Shown here: in pieces, positions 1-7,028 of the stretch
How positions within the stretch are numbered: the stretch's first letter is position 1
How the letters are laid out: each line of letters opens with the position of its first letter
DNA from: JBHHYS01 sp046757645
GTDB lineage: Bacteria; Acidobacteriota; Terriglobia; Acidiferrales; 2-02-FULL-67-57
Assembly: GCA_046757645.1 (NCBI GenBank)
Contig: JBHHYS010000017.1
Span: forward strand, 1-33,965
DNA length: 33,965 nt
Direction: 5' to 3'
Program-made: the position numbers and the translations under genes
The notes under the pieces: model-generated
What the model was told of the DNA's origin: nothing
What the model saw: the letters and a program-made list of their open reading frames with translations, nothing else
Databases searched by the model: none

Positions 1-14
1 AAAGCAGATCCCTC

Positions 15-48
15 GCCCCGAATGCCTGCCAGGGGTGGCTTTCGGGGC
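15..48. terminator. Hairpin downstream of the carbonic anhydrase gene (possible terminator)
   Basis: GCCCCGAA at 15-22 pairs exactly with TTCGGGGC at 41-48. After one mismatch the stem continues with GCC/GGC inside the loop. It lies about 40 bp beyond the minus-strand stop codon of the carbonic anhydrase-like gene, so it could end that transcript. No clear T-run follows on the minus strand, so it may instead be a plain structured intergenic element. Confidence 0.35.
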
Positions 49-87
49 TCGGGATGAGAACCGTAGCTGCCAAGGCACTCCCCTCCC

Positions 88-618
88 CTAGCGGCCACCG
101 GCGGGGCGGGCGAGCGCCAGGTAGTCGTCCTTGTAGGCGACGTAGTGGGCAGCGTAACGCCGGATGATGTCGAGGTCTTTATCGGTGAGGTGGCGGCGAA
201 AGCGCGCCGGCGCCCCGATAAAAAGCGAGCGCGGGGGCACGGCTGTGTTTTCGCTGACGACGGAGCCAGCGGCGATGATGGAGCCTTCGCCGATGCGGGC
301 GTTGTTCAGGATAATCGCCCCCATGCCGATCAGGCAGCGGGACTCGATGGTGCAGCCGTGCAAAGTGACGTTATGGCCGACGGTCACCTCATCGCCCAGG
401 ATGACCGGGTAGAGTTCCTTCATCCCGTGCAGCACCGAGCCGTCCTGGATGTTGCTGCGCGCGCCGATGCGGATGTAGTTGACGTCGCCGCGCAGCACGC
501 AGCGGAACCAGACGCTGGCATCCTCGCCCAGGGTGACGTCGCCAATCAGGTCGGCTGAATCGGCCACGTAGGCGTTGGCGGCAATCTGCGGCTCGCGGCC
601 ATTGTAGGGAAGAATCAT
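88..618 (-). CDS. Gamma-class carbonic anhydrase-like hexapeptide-repeat protein
   Basis: 176-aa protein of the left-handed beta-helix (hexapeptide repeat) family that includes gamma-carbonic anhydrases and the YrdA/PaaY group. It probably hydrates CO2, or is a close non-catalytic relative, in the cytoplasm as a trimer. The three zinc-ligand histidines expected for the family are present: H64 in SVLHG, and H82 and H87 in GHNVTLHG. The N-terminal DVNYIRIGARSNIQDG stretch is typical. The ATG at 616-618 (MILPYNGRE) was chosen because the homologous fold starts there. The frame stays open much further upstream, but that translation is low in protein character. No strong ribosome binding site is visible. 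Small proteins of this family (about 170-190 aa) often lack the acidic loop of the archaeal Cam enzyme, so the exact activity is uncertain. Confidence 0.9.
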   Translation of the reverse strand: MILPYNGREPQIAANAYVADSADLIGDVTLGEDASVWFRCVLRGDVNYIRIGARSNIQDGSVLHGMKELYPVILGDEVTVGHNVTLHGCTIESRCLIGMGAIILNNARIGEGSIIAAGSVVSENTAVPPRSLFIGAPARFRRHLTDKDLDIIRRYAAHYVAYKDDYLALARPAGGR

Positions 619-801
619 CGGCAAAACCCAGCGCAGTCCAAGCGTGTGAAAGTAGCATACGCCCGAAAGCGGCGCAAGCCGCGACCACAGTAACGTAGTG
701 TTCTGATTCGGCCACGCAAGGAGCCCATTTCCCCCCCGGCGGGAGCCTGGGGGCTCGGTGCCGTTCTCCTTTTGCGACACGTTCCTTTCAAGCAGCGGGT
801 G

Positions 802-818
802 CCCCGCAAGTGGCGGGG
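802..818. repeat. GC-rich hairpin CCCCGC/GCGGGG
   Basis: CCCCGC (802-807) and GCGGGG (813-818) flank the loop AAGTG. Similar small hairpins occur in other gaps of this window, for example CCCGC-AAA-GCGGG at 7623-7635 and the self-complementary CGGGGCGCGCCCCG at 3350-3363, which suggests a dispersed intergenic structural motif. Confidence 0.5.
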
Positions 819-830
819 TAAACTCCGCAC

Positions 831-854
831 CTCTTCCGGACTTAAGGGGACAAT
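831..854 (+). repeat. 24-nt imperfect intergenic repeat, copy 1
   Basis: Aligned base by base, this stretch matches 2048-2071 at 20 of 24 positions, with the shared cores ACTTAAG and GGACAAT. Both copies lie in intergenic DNA in the same orientation, about 1.2 kb apart, on either side of the secreted-protein gene at 1172-1945. Confidence 0.6.
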
Positions 855-1080
855 CGAGCCCCATTAGCCCCCTACTTAGTGAGAGGGCAGCGGTGGAGGG
901 CAGGCAAGAATGCCCCCCACCAACCATACTCCTGACTGGTTTTTTCGGAAGACGAGCCATCTGTTGCCCGCGGCATCTCTCGACTCCGCTCGGGACAGGG
1001 GAGCCGCTGGGCTGGACAGAGAGGGCATCGGCGGGGCCGGGTTTTTGCGGTTTCTGCCTGCGATGATTATGAAGTTGTGG

Positions 1081-1110
1081 TTGACACCTAGCCTGGGGTG
1101 GGGTTAGGGT
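1081..1110 (+). promoter_or_regulatory. Sigma-70-type promoter for the secreted protein gene
   Basis: -35 TTGACA at 1081-1086, 18-nt spacer, -10 TAGGGT at 1105-1110. The predicted start of transcription is near 1117, about 55 nt before the ATG at 1172. The -35 is a perfect consensus. The -10 matches at positions 1, 2 and 6 and is identical to the -10 proposed for the aldehyde dehydrogenase gene at 25988-25993. Confidence 0.6.
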
Positions 1111-1171
1111 AGCCACCTAGCTCAGTTGCTTCTTTGGGTTCCCGATAAAACTTCACCGGAGGAGGGCAAGC

Positions 1172-1945
1172 ATGCGCAGGATAGTCGTCTTTATCAGTGT
1201 GATGTCGGTGTTGCTGCTGGGGGCGCTGTTGGCGAGACCAGCGGTAGCGCAGGAAGAACCCGGGCGGATCGCCCGAGTGTATCACGTCAAGCCAAGAGCC
1301 GGGATGGAGCTGCAATTTGAAGAAGCCTTCAAGCAGCACATCGACTGGCATCGGCAACAGGGCGACACCTGGGCGTGGAACACCTGGTTTATTTCCACCG
1401 GCAAGCGGTTCGGTCAGTACGCCGTGGGCACGTTCGGGCATCGCTGGGCGGATTTCGACAACCCCGGGGTTGACCCCGAGGCCGACGCCGCCCACTATTT
1501 GACCAACGTGGCGCCCTACGTTCAGTCGGTCACCAGCTTGTTCGCAATTGCGCTTCCCGACGTCAGCCGGCCACCGGCCGAGGAAGGGCCCCGCCCACTT
1601 GCCTCATTGCTTCACTTCCACCTGAAGATCGGCACGGAAGAGAAGTTCATGCACGCGGTGGGCAAAGTGCACAAGGCGATTGAGAAGAGCAACTGGCCCA
1701 GCCACTACGTGTGGTATGCGCTGGTCAACGGCGGGAAGCACCCGCAGTTCGTCCTGGTGCTGCCGCGGGACAACTGGGCAAGCTTCAAGGAGCCGGAGAA
1801 GTCTTTCTGGGCGATGCTGGAAGAAGCCTACGGGCGGCAAGGAGCCGGGTCGCTGCGCATGGTGTTCCGCAAAACCATTCGCTCCGAGTGGAGCGAGGTT
1901 GTGGAGTATCGGCCCAACCTGAGCTACGCGCCCGCTAGCGAGTAA
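1172..1945 (+). CDS. Secreted two-repeat alpha/beta-barrel-like protein, function unknown
   Basis: 257 aa. A clear signal peptide (basic start, hydrophobic core, AVA before Q27) sends it out of the cytoplasm. The mature part appears internally duplicated. Residues about 33-95 (YHVKPRAGMELQFEEAF...) and about 145-210 (FHLKIGTEEKFMHAV...) share the order beta-strand, short loop, helix beginning E-x-F, then W/Y-rich strands ending in D/N-WA. This resembles tandem dimeric alpha-beta barrel (ferredoxin-like, NIPSNAP-like) units, but I cannot assign a function. The start is firm: GGAGGAGGG at 1158-1166 sits 5 nt before the ATG. It is a single-gene unit, with a promoter at 1081-1110 and a strong terminator at 1963-1996. 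It is rich in W and H, which might hint at ligand binding; that is speculation. Confidence 0.85.
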   Translation: MRRIVVFISVMSVLLLGALLARPAVAQEEPGRIARVYHVKPRAGMELQFEEAFKQHIDWHRQQGDTWAWNTWFISTGKRFGQYAVGTFGHRWADFDNPGVDPEADAAHYLTNVAPYVQSVTSLFAIALPDVSRPPAEEGPRPLASLLHFHLKIGTEEKFMHAVGKVHKAIEKSNWPSHYVWYALVNGGKHPQFVLVLPRDNWASFKEPEKSFWAMLEEAYGRQGAGSLRMVFRKTIRSEWSEVVEYRPNLSYAPASE

Positions 1946-1962
1946 TCCACACGTCAACACCC

Positions 1963-2008
1963 AGCGGCGACGAAGCCCAAAGGCTTCGTCGCCGCTATCT
2001 TTCTATCT
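1963..2008 (+). terminator. Strong intrinsic terminator
   Basis: A perfect 15-bp stem, 1963-1977 (starts AGCGGCGACG) with 1982-1996, closes the 4-nt loop CAAA. A T-rich tail ATCTTTCTATCT follows at 1997-2008. It lies 17 bp after the stop codon at 1943-1945. Confidence 0.88.
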
Positions 2009-2047
2009 CAGCCCTCCAGGGCGAAAGCCGACCTCAGGGGGGAGCCC

Positions 2048-2071
2048 GTCTTCCACACTTAAGAGGACAAT
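2048..2071 (+). repeat. 24-nt imperfect intergenic repeat, copy 2
   Basis: Matches 831-854 at 20 of 24 positions, in direct orientation. It lies between the terminator of the secreted protein gene and the stop codon of the mrp gene. Confidence 0.6.
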
Positions 2072-2120
2072 GGGGTGAGCGGGTAATCCTTTATTGTGTT
2101 CCGATCTTGTCGGCTGCGTG

Positions 2121-3224
2121 TTACTGGATTTGCACAAGTGGAGTGGCGCTTTCCCGCAAGGCGGAAACGCTGGCCGCGGCGGCCACCTGCCGGGCCAACT
2201 CGAACAAAGGCTTGGCTTCGGGCGCCTCTTCACCCAGGGTGACCACGGGTTTTCCGGTGTCGCCGTGCAACCGCACGCTGGGGTCGAGCGGCACTTCGCC
2301 CAAGAAGGGCACCTTGAACTTTTCCGCGGTGTGCTTGCCTTCGCCGTAGCTGAAGATCTCGGTGCGCTGGCCGCAATGCGGGCAGAGGAAGTAGCTCATG
2401 TTTTCGACCACGCCCAGAACGTCCACCTTCACCTGTTGGAACATCTCGATGGCCTTGTGCACGTCCGCCAGCGCCACCACGGAGGGAGTGGTGATGATCA
2501 CCGCCCCCGTGACCGGCACGGTTTGGATCAAGGAGAGTTGCACGTCGCCGGTGCCCGGGGGGAGGTCGATGACCAGGTAGTCGAGTTCGCCCCAATCCAC
2601 CTGGCGGAGAAACTGTTGCAGCACCTGGTGGAGCATGGGCCCGCGCCAGATGAGCGGTTTGTCCGAGGGGTTGAGGAAGCCCATCGACATCACCTTCAGC
2701 CCGTAGCCTTCCAGTGGGATGATGCGGTCACCGCGCCCCACCGGCAGGTCGCTGATGCCCAGCATGGTGGGCACGTTGGGCCCGTAGACGTCGGCGTCGA
2801 GCAACCCCACCCGGGACCCCAACAGCGACAACGCCACCGCCAGATTCACCGCCACGGTGGTCTTCCCCACGCCTCCCTTGCCGCTGGCCACGGCGATGAT
2901 GTTTTTGACCCCGGGAACGCTGGCGCGACCTTGAATCCCGCGGCCCTGGGGCACAGTAGCCGCCCAGTTGATGGAAACTTCTTTGAAACCTTCGAGTCGG
3001 CCCAGAGCGGCGCGCACGTCTTTTTCCATCACATCCTTCAACGGGCAGGCCGGGGTGGTGAGGTTGATGGTCATCCAGACGCGGCCATCGTCCACCGCCA
3101 GATTCTTGACCATGTTGAGGGTGACGATGTCGCGGTGTAATTCTGGCTCCTGGACGCTGCGGAGCGCCTCCAACACCTTCTCTTGCGTCAGTTTGTTGTC
3201 TTTCTCACCAAACAGTCCCACCAT
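2121..3224 (-). CDS. mrp: Mrp/ApbC-type P-loop ATPase, iron-sulfur cluster carrier
   Basis: 367 aa. The Mrp/ApbC/NBP35 family binds ATP and carries [4Fe-4S] clusters to apo-enzymes in the cytoplasm. N-terminal residues about 10-90 form a MIP18/DUF59 domain (KVLEALRSVQEPEL start). A linker leads to the deviant Walker A GKGGVGKTT at 115-123, followed by the DADVYGPN and DLPPGTGD motifs. The paired cysteines C281-x-x-C284 (CPHC) expected to bridge the cluster between two subunits are present. The ATG at 3222-3224 is preceded by GGGGGAAG and starts the conserved sequence; an upstream in-frame GTG at 3282-3284 would add 20 residues of no family character. It is a single gene, divergent from the M36 peptidase gene. 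Confidence 0.93.
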   Translation of the reverse strand: MVGLFGEKDNKLTQEKVLEALRSVQEPELHRDIVTLNMVKNLAVDDGRVWMTINLTTPACPLKDVMEKDVRAALGRLEGFKEVSINWAATVPQGRGIQGRASVPGVKNIIAVASGKGGVGKTTVAVNLAVALSLLGSRVGLLDADVYGPNVPTMLGISDLPVGRGDRIIPLEGYGLKVMSMGFLNPSDKPLIWRGPMLHQVLQQFLRQVDWGELDYLVIDLPPGTGDVQLSLIQTVPVTGAVIITTPSVVALADVHKAIEMFQQVKVDVLGVVENMSYFLCPHCGQRTEIFSYGEGKHTAEKFKVPFLGEVPLDPSVRLHGDTGKPVVTLGEEAPEAKPLFELARQVAAAASVSALRESATPLVQIQ

Positions 3225-3281
3225 CTTCCCCCAACGAAAAAAGCCTGCAACCGTGTCGGCGCAAGGCCAGGTTCTCCTTTC

Positions 3282-3303
3282 CACCCCGACCAGAGTCGGG
3301 GTG
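3282..3303. repeat. Perfect 9-bp inverted repeat upstream of mrp
   Basis: CACCCCGAC (3282-3290), loop CAGA, GTCGGGGTG (3295-3303). It lies about 60 bp upstream of the mrp start. It could be part of the mrp leader or a protein-binding dyad; no T-run follows it on either strand. Confidence 0.5.
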
Positions 3304-3538
3304 CCCTGAGCTGGCCGACGGGCAAAGCCTCGGTCTGCTCAGAACAACACGGGGCGCGCCCCGCTTTCGCGGAACACGGTATCGTCCCGGTAACCGCCTC
3401 TCCGGGCGCCTAGGTTGTCTCTCCCGTAGGCCACCGGGATCGGAGAACACTGAAGCTTTATGGTAAGCCATCCCGCTCCGGAAAGCAACCAACTGCGGCT
3501 TGCCGGCTGAACCGCTTTCGGAGGTGGAGTCGGAGCGG

Positions 3539-3583
3539 TTGACACCACCCCCGCGGGCGTGGTGCAATTACCGCGGGGGTTTT
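3539..3583 (+). promoter_or_regulatory. Promoter overlapped by a GC-rich dyad, or attenuator hairpin, before the M36 gene
   Basis: Two readings fit. As a promoter: -35 TTGACA at 3539-3544, 18-nt spacer, -10-like TGCAAT at 3563-3568, and a start near 3575. Here the perfect 9-bp dyad CCCCCGCGG (3548-3556) / CCGCGGGGG (3571-3579) would straddle the -10 and act as an operator. As RNA: the same dyad followed by TTTT at 3580-3583 looks like an intrinsic terminator 31 nt before the ATG, which would make the upstream structured region a regulated leader. The dyad is certain; which role it plays is not. Confidence 0.55.
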
Positions 3584-3614
3584 GGACATCCACCCGCTCA
3601 CAGGGAGGTGGTTT

Positions 3615-6600
3615 ATGGCAGCTCAAGAAAAGGCGGAGTTGAGGCATCTCTGCCAGCTGGCAGCTTTTCTCGGGTTCGTACTGCTCCCCGCGTCGATTTG
3701 GGCGATTCGGGCTCCCGACAGCGCTTACGCTCCCCTGCCCGACTACGACATCCGCAAAGGCTATGGCTCGGGGATCGATCTCCGCGACCCCCGCGTGGCT
3801 CAGGAGCTGCCCTTGCTCCGCAGACAGCGGGCGGCAAAGCGAGCGCTGGCCGCCGCGGTTCGCCCGCCGATGCTGCCTCTCACCAGCGCGGACGAGGTGA
3901 CGGCGCTCTTCGGCGAAGGAGTCTCAATCGAGTGGAACGCCAATGGAACCCCCCGCTACCTCGCTCAGGACGAGGGCTGGCTTGCCCCACCCCGGGCTGG
4001 CGCCGACCCCGTAAGAGTGGCCCGGGCATTCCTCCGCGCTCAGCGGCGCTTCTTCCGGCTCAGCGACCCGGCGGTGGCGGCCCTGCAGGTAAAGCAAAAG
4101 AACCGTTCTGGGAGCGGAGCCCAGCACATCAGTTTCCGCCAGAGGGTGGGCGAGATTCCCGTCTTTCAGGGCGACGTGAAGGTGAGCCTGGCGAAGAACA
4201 ATGCGGTTCTCTCCGTGGGCGGAACCGTGTTCCCGGAGCTGCGTGTGTCCGGGACGTCGAAGCTCTCGGTGGTCGAGGCCGCCCAAGCCGCGGCGCGCTA
4301 CGTGGGTCCGCTGACGGTAGGGAAAAAGCAAAGCACAGAAAACCGTCTGGACAATCCGGGCCAGCCGGCGCCGACGAACGCAGCGGCGGGTGTGGCAGTT
4401 CCGGGAGCGGAAGCGAAGGGCCGCCGAGTCGAGTTCACTCCCAAAGTCATCGCGGCGGAGGCTAGTCCGGAAGAAAAGACCACTCTTACCCCGGGACCAT
4501 TTCGACGAGAGATCCGAGCCAGTCGGGTCGTCTTCCCCCTCAGCCCCACCGAGGGCCGCCAGGCTTGGAAGGTTTACTTGATGAAAGCCCCCACCGAGTT
4601 CTACCAAATCATTGTGGATGCCGAGGATGGGGCACTGCTCAGCCGCACCAACTTGATCCTGTTCTCCCAACCGCAGGGCTTGGTCTTTCTGCTGAACCCC
4701 GATGCGGGGAGCCAGGTGCTCCGGTCGTTTGTCGGCGACCCCACGGCGTCGCCCCACACCTTCGTCAATCCCACCCAGTCCGGCACCCAAGGAAACAACG
4801 TCGTGATGGCCGTGGGCGCCAACGACACCGCGGGCCCCCAGCACTTCCTGTTCCCTTTCACCAATGACTACGAAACCAACGGCTTGCGCAGCTTCGACCT
4901 CAACGGCCGCACCTTGCTCTTCACCCCCAACCCCTCCGGGGGCTACGACCTGAGCTTTCCCGCCTTCGCCGCTGCGCCCCCGGGCAGCAACCTTTTCCTC
5001 TTCGACGACGCCTCGACCTGCCTCGCCCCACCGACGGGTTTCACCTTCTTTGGCCAGAACCCTTCTACCGTCTGCGTCAACAGCAATGGCAACCTCACCA
5101 TGGACCGCTCGGACGTCAGTCCCATCGAGGATCAGCTCTCCCTGGCGCAGGGCTCCCCGCGCATTATGGGCCTGTGGCACGACTTCGACCCTTCAGCCGG
5201 CGGCTTCGTCGGCATGTCCACTCCCGCCAGCGCCCAACTGTGCTTCCGCTGGAACAACGTTCCCGAGTTCGGCGCCATAAACTCCAACAGCTTTTCCATC
5301 TGCTTGTTCGGCAGCGGAAGCACTCAGCCCGCCGGCACCATTCAGCTTTCTTACCCCAGCGTGGCCGCCCAGTTTGGAATGGTCGGCATCAGCCCCGGCA
5401 ATGATCGGGCCACCGCCTACACCGGCTTTTCTTCGAGCGCCTCCACCATCGGGCGGCTGGGCTTGGCGCGGGTCTACCCGGATCACGCCGACAGTCCCGC
5501 GGCCGCCACCACCCTATTCTGGGGCTTGAACGAAGTGGGACACGACCGCACGTATGCCGCTGGCTTCGACGAAGCCGAGAGCAACATGCAAAAGGACAAC
5601 TTCGGCCGGGGCGGCCTGGAGAACGACTCCATCCTGGCCGCTTCGGGCTTTGTTGTCGGCGGCTTATTCTTCAACAACGCCTTCTTCGGCACTTCCCCCG
5701 AAGGATTCTGCTGTCCCATCACTGCCTTCGGCCTTTTCACCAACCCGCCGTTCCGCCAGGTGGATTCCGCCTTTGACAGCGACGTGGTGGTCCACGAGCA
5801 CGCCCATGGGCTGACCACGCGAATGGTGGGGTCGCTCTTTGGGGTGCAGAGCGGTGCGATGGGGGAGGGCTGGAGCGACTGGTATGCACTCAGCTATGCG
5901 AACGATCCCGTGGTGGGCGAGTACTCCACCGGCAATGCAACCACCGGCATCCGCTTGGTGCGCTACGACAGCTCCAGCCCACGCCAACTCGGGCAATTCG
6001 GCAACATCTTGGGACCTTTTACCTCCGCGAATTCGGGCCTCCCCATTCAGGGGAGTCTCTTTTTCCCCGAAGTCCACGCCGACGGGGAGATCTGGGCCAC
6101 GATGCTGGCTGAGCTGCGCACCACGCTCCTGGCGGATGGCGTCAGCGCCGCGACCATCGAGCGCCTGGTGACGGAAGCCCTCGGCTTTACGCCCCCCAAT
6201 CCGTCCATGGTCAGCGCGCGCAAGGCCCTCCTCCTGGCCCGCAAGCAACTCAAAGGGCAAGCCGGTGCCAATATCAAGAGGTGCTTGATGTGGGACGTAT
6301 TCGCCCGCCGCGGCTTCGGCAAGAAGGCCAAGAACAACGAAGCCACCATCCTGACGGGCGACAGCTACAGCATCTTTCAAGCCTTCAACCGGCCGCGGCG
6401 GAGGTGCGGGGGCTCCTTCTCCAAGGGCACCGTGCTCCACAAGACCAGCTTCGAGACTGCCGCGGTCGGGGATACCACGGCCGATGCCTGGACGGGAACC
6501 GGCCTCTGGCATGTTACCGCCCAGCGTCACGCCGGCGCCCGGGGCCGGAAATCCTTCTATTTTGGCAGCGAAGCCTCCGGGAGCTACGACACGGGCTCCC

Positions 6601-6941
6601 CGGAGCAGGGCACTCTGACCTCCCCGGTGCTGAACCTCTCGGCAGCCGACCGGCCCGTCCTAGAGATGAAGATCTTCATCGACACCGAACAGCTCTTTCC
6701 CTTCGACACCCTCTGGGTGCGCCTCTCCACCGACGGCGGCGCCACTTATCCCATCCAACGCGGTATCCTCTTCTGGAAGACTTTCGGCGGCTTCCAGCGG
6801 GTCAAGCTTGACCTCGACCCCTTGCGCTTTCAGCCGAACGCCCGTATCCAGCTCTATTTTGATACTTTCGACGCATTGGACAATAACTTTGAAGGGGTGT
6901 ACGTCGACAAGGTCAAGGTGAGAAACTACGTCGAGCAATAA
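3615..6941 (+). CDS. Secreted M36 (fungalysin-type) zinc metallopeptidase with inserted and C-terminal beta domains
   Basis: 1108 aa. M36 peptidases are secreted zinc endopeptidases made as inactive precursors. A hydrophobic signal segment lies at about 9-30. A propeptide (FTP/PepSY type, about 95-330, including VGEIPVFQGDVKVSL) follows. Residues about 414-622 form an extra domain with the pattern FTFFGQNPSTVCVNSNGNLT, resembling a nidogen-like beta domain. The catalytic domain begins near TLFWGLNEVGHDRTY and has HEHAH at 727-731 plus the third zinc ligand E751 in GEGWSD, 24 residues after H727 as the family requires. The C-terminal about 170 residues form a jelly-roll/MAM-like binding domain ending NNFEGVYVDKVKV. 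The ATG at 3615 has GGGAGG at 3603-3608, a better start than the ATG at 3582. Likely role: extracellular protein breakdown for nutrition. Confidence 0.93.
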   Translation: MAAQEKAELRHLCQLAAFLGFVLLPASIWAIRAPDSAYAPLPDYDIRKGYGSGIDLRDPRVAQELPLLRRQRAAKRALAAAVRPPMLPLTSADEVTALFGEGVSIEWNANGTPRYLAQDEGWLAPPRAGADPVRVARAFLRAQRRFFRLSDPAVAALQVKQKNRSGSGAQHISFRQRVGEIPVFQGDVKVSLAKNNAVLSVGGTVFPELRVSGTSKLSVVEAAQAAARYVGPLTVGKKQSTENRLDNPGQPAPTNAAAGVAVPGAEAKGRRVEFTPKVIAAEASPEEKTTLTPGPFRREIRASRVVFPLSPTEGRQAWKVYLMKAPTEFYQIIVDAEDGALLSRTNLILFSQPQGLVFLLNPDAGSQVLRSFVGDPTASPHTFVNPTQSGTQGNNVVMAVGANDTAGPQHFLFPFTNDYETNGLRSFDLNGRTLLFTPNPSGGYDLSFPAFAAAPPGSNLFLFDDASTCLAPPTGFTFFGQNPSTVCVNSNGNLTMDRSDVSPIEDQLSLAQGSPRIMGLWHDFDPSAGGFVGMSTPASAQLCFRWNNVPEFGAINSNSFSICLFGSGSTQPAGTIQLSYPSVAAQFGMVGISPGNDRATAYTGFSSSASTIGRLGLARVYPDHADSPAAATTLFWGLNEVGHDRTYAAGFDEAESNMQKDNFGRGGLENDSILAASGFVVGGLFFNNAFFGTSPEGFCCPITAFGLFTNPPFRQVDSAFDSDVVVHEHAHGLTTRMVGSLFGVQSGAMGEGWSDWYALSYANDPVVGEYSTGNATTGIRLVRYDSSSPRQLGQFGNILGPFTSANSGLPIQGSLFFPEVHADGEIWATMLAELRTTLLADGVSAATIERLVTEALGFTPPNPSMVSARKALLLARKQLKGQAGANIKRCLMWDVFARRGFGKKAKNNEATILTGDSYSIFQAFNRPRRRCGGSFSKGTVLHKTSFETAAVGDTTADAWTGTGLWHVTAQRHAGARGRKSFYFGSEASGSYDTGSPEQGTLTSPVLNLSAADRPVLEMKIFIDTEQLFPFDTLWVRLSTDGGATYPIQRGILFWKTFGGFQRVKLDLDPLRFQPNARIQLYFDTFDALDNNFEGVYVDKVKVRNYVEQ

Positions 6942-6967
6942 TCGCCCGGCGTTCCGCCCCCGGCACG

Positions 6968-6985
6968 CCGCTGCGCTCCCAGCGG
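6968..6985. terminator. Short hairpin between convergent genes (possible terminator)
   Basis: CCGCTG (6968-6973), 6-nt loop, CAGCGG (6980-6985). It sits in the 87-bp gap between the convergent M36 peptidase and dCTP deaminase genes. The following CTCTCC is only weakly T-rich, so termination here is tentative. Confidence 0.35.
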
Positions 6986-7028
6986 CTCTCCGCCAACCGG
7001 CTCTCCGAAATCGGGTAGGGTTTCCCGA

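Larger units (their letters stand above)
619..1080. other. Long intergenic region, no convincing gene
   Basis: About 460 bp between the carbonic anhydrase start and the promoter of the next gene. The minus frame is open across it, but the translation is rich in P, R, Q and G with no recognisable domain, so I treat it as non-coding. It contains a perfect 6-bp hairpin (802-818) and one copy of a 24-nt element repeated at 2048-2071. No tRNA or other RNA gene was recognised. Confidence 0.6.
3225..3614. other. Structured divergent intergenic region between mrp and the M36 gene
   Basis: 390 bp without a gene but dense with inverted repeats: CACCCCGAC/GTCGGGGTG (3282-3303), CTGAGC/GCTCAG (3306-3342, with inner CCGA/TCGG and GGC/GCC pairs), the palindrome CGGGGCGCGCCCCG (3350-3363), and a possible three-way junction at 3385-3439 (TCCCGGT/ACCGGGA outside, CGCC/GGCG and CCTA/TAGG inside). 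Further on are ATGG/CCAT (3460-3471), AACCGCT/AGCGGTT (3510-3540) and CCCCCGCGG/CCGCGGGGG (3548-3579). I compared it by eye with the common riboswitch classes (c-di-GMP, c-di-AMP, cobalamin, SAM, TPP, glycine, ZTP, guanidine) and found no convincing match. Confidence 0.5.

Noticed and set aside
971..1000. Insertion-element end (CTCGACTCCGCTCGGGACAGG)
   Set aside because: No matching inverted copy, target duplication or transposase remnant in the window.
619..1116. In-frame N-terminal extension of the carbonic anhydrase-like protein (open to 1116 on minus)
   Set aside because: The extension has no family similarity and low-complexity P/R/Q/G composition. It would overlap the promoter of the neighbouring gene, and the fold starts at 618.
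2094..3140. Long plus-strand open frame opposite mrp
   Set aside because: It is the complementary shadow of a clear Mrp gene. The H/Q/G/D-rich translation is typical of an antisense frame in GC-rich DNA.
3304..3480. c-di-GMP, c-di-AMP, cobalamin, ZTP, guanidine or SAM riboswitch
   Set aside because: Fragments look suggestive (GGGCAAAGCC, CCGGTAACCG, CACCGGGA), but the conserved cores of those classes are not present in order on either strand.
3470..3515. Bacterial SRP (4.5S) RNA core
   Set aside because: TCCGGAAAGCAACC resembles the SRP symmetric loop region but lacks the invariant GGAAGGAAGCA/AGCA arrangement.
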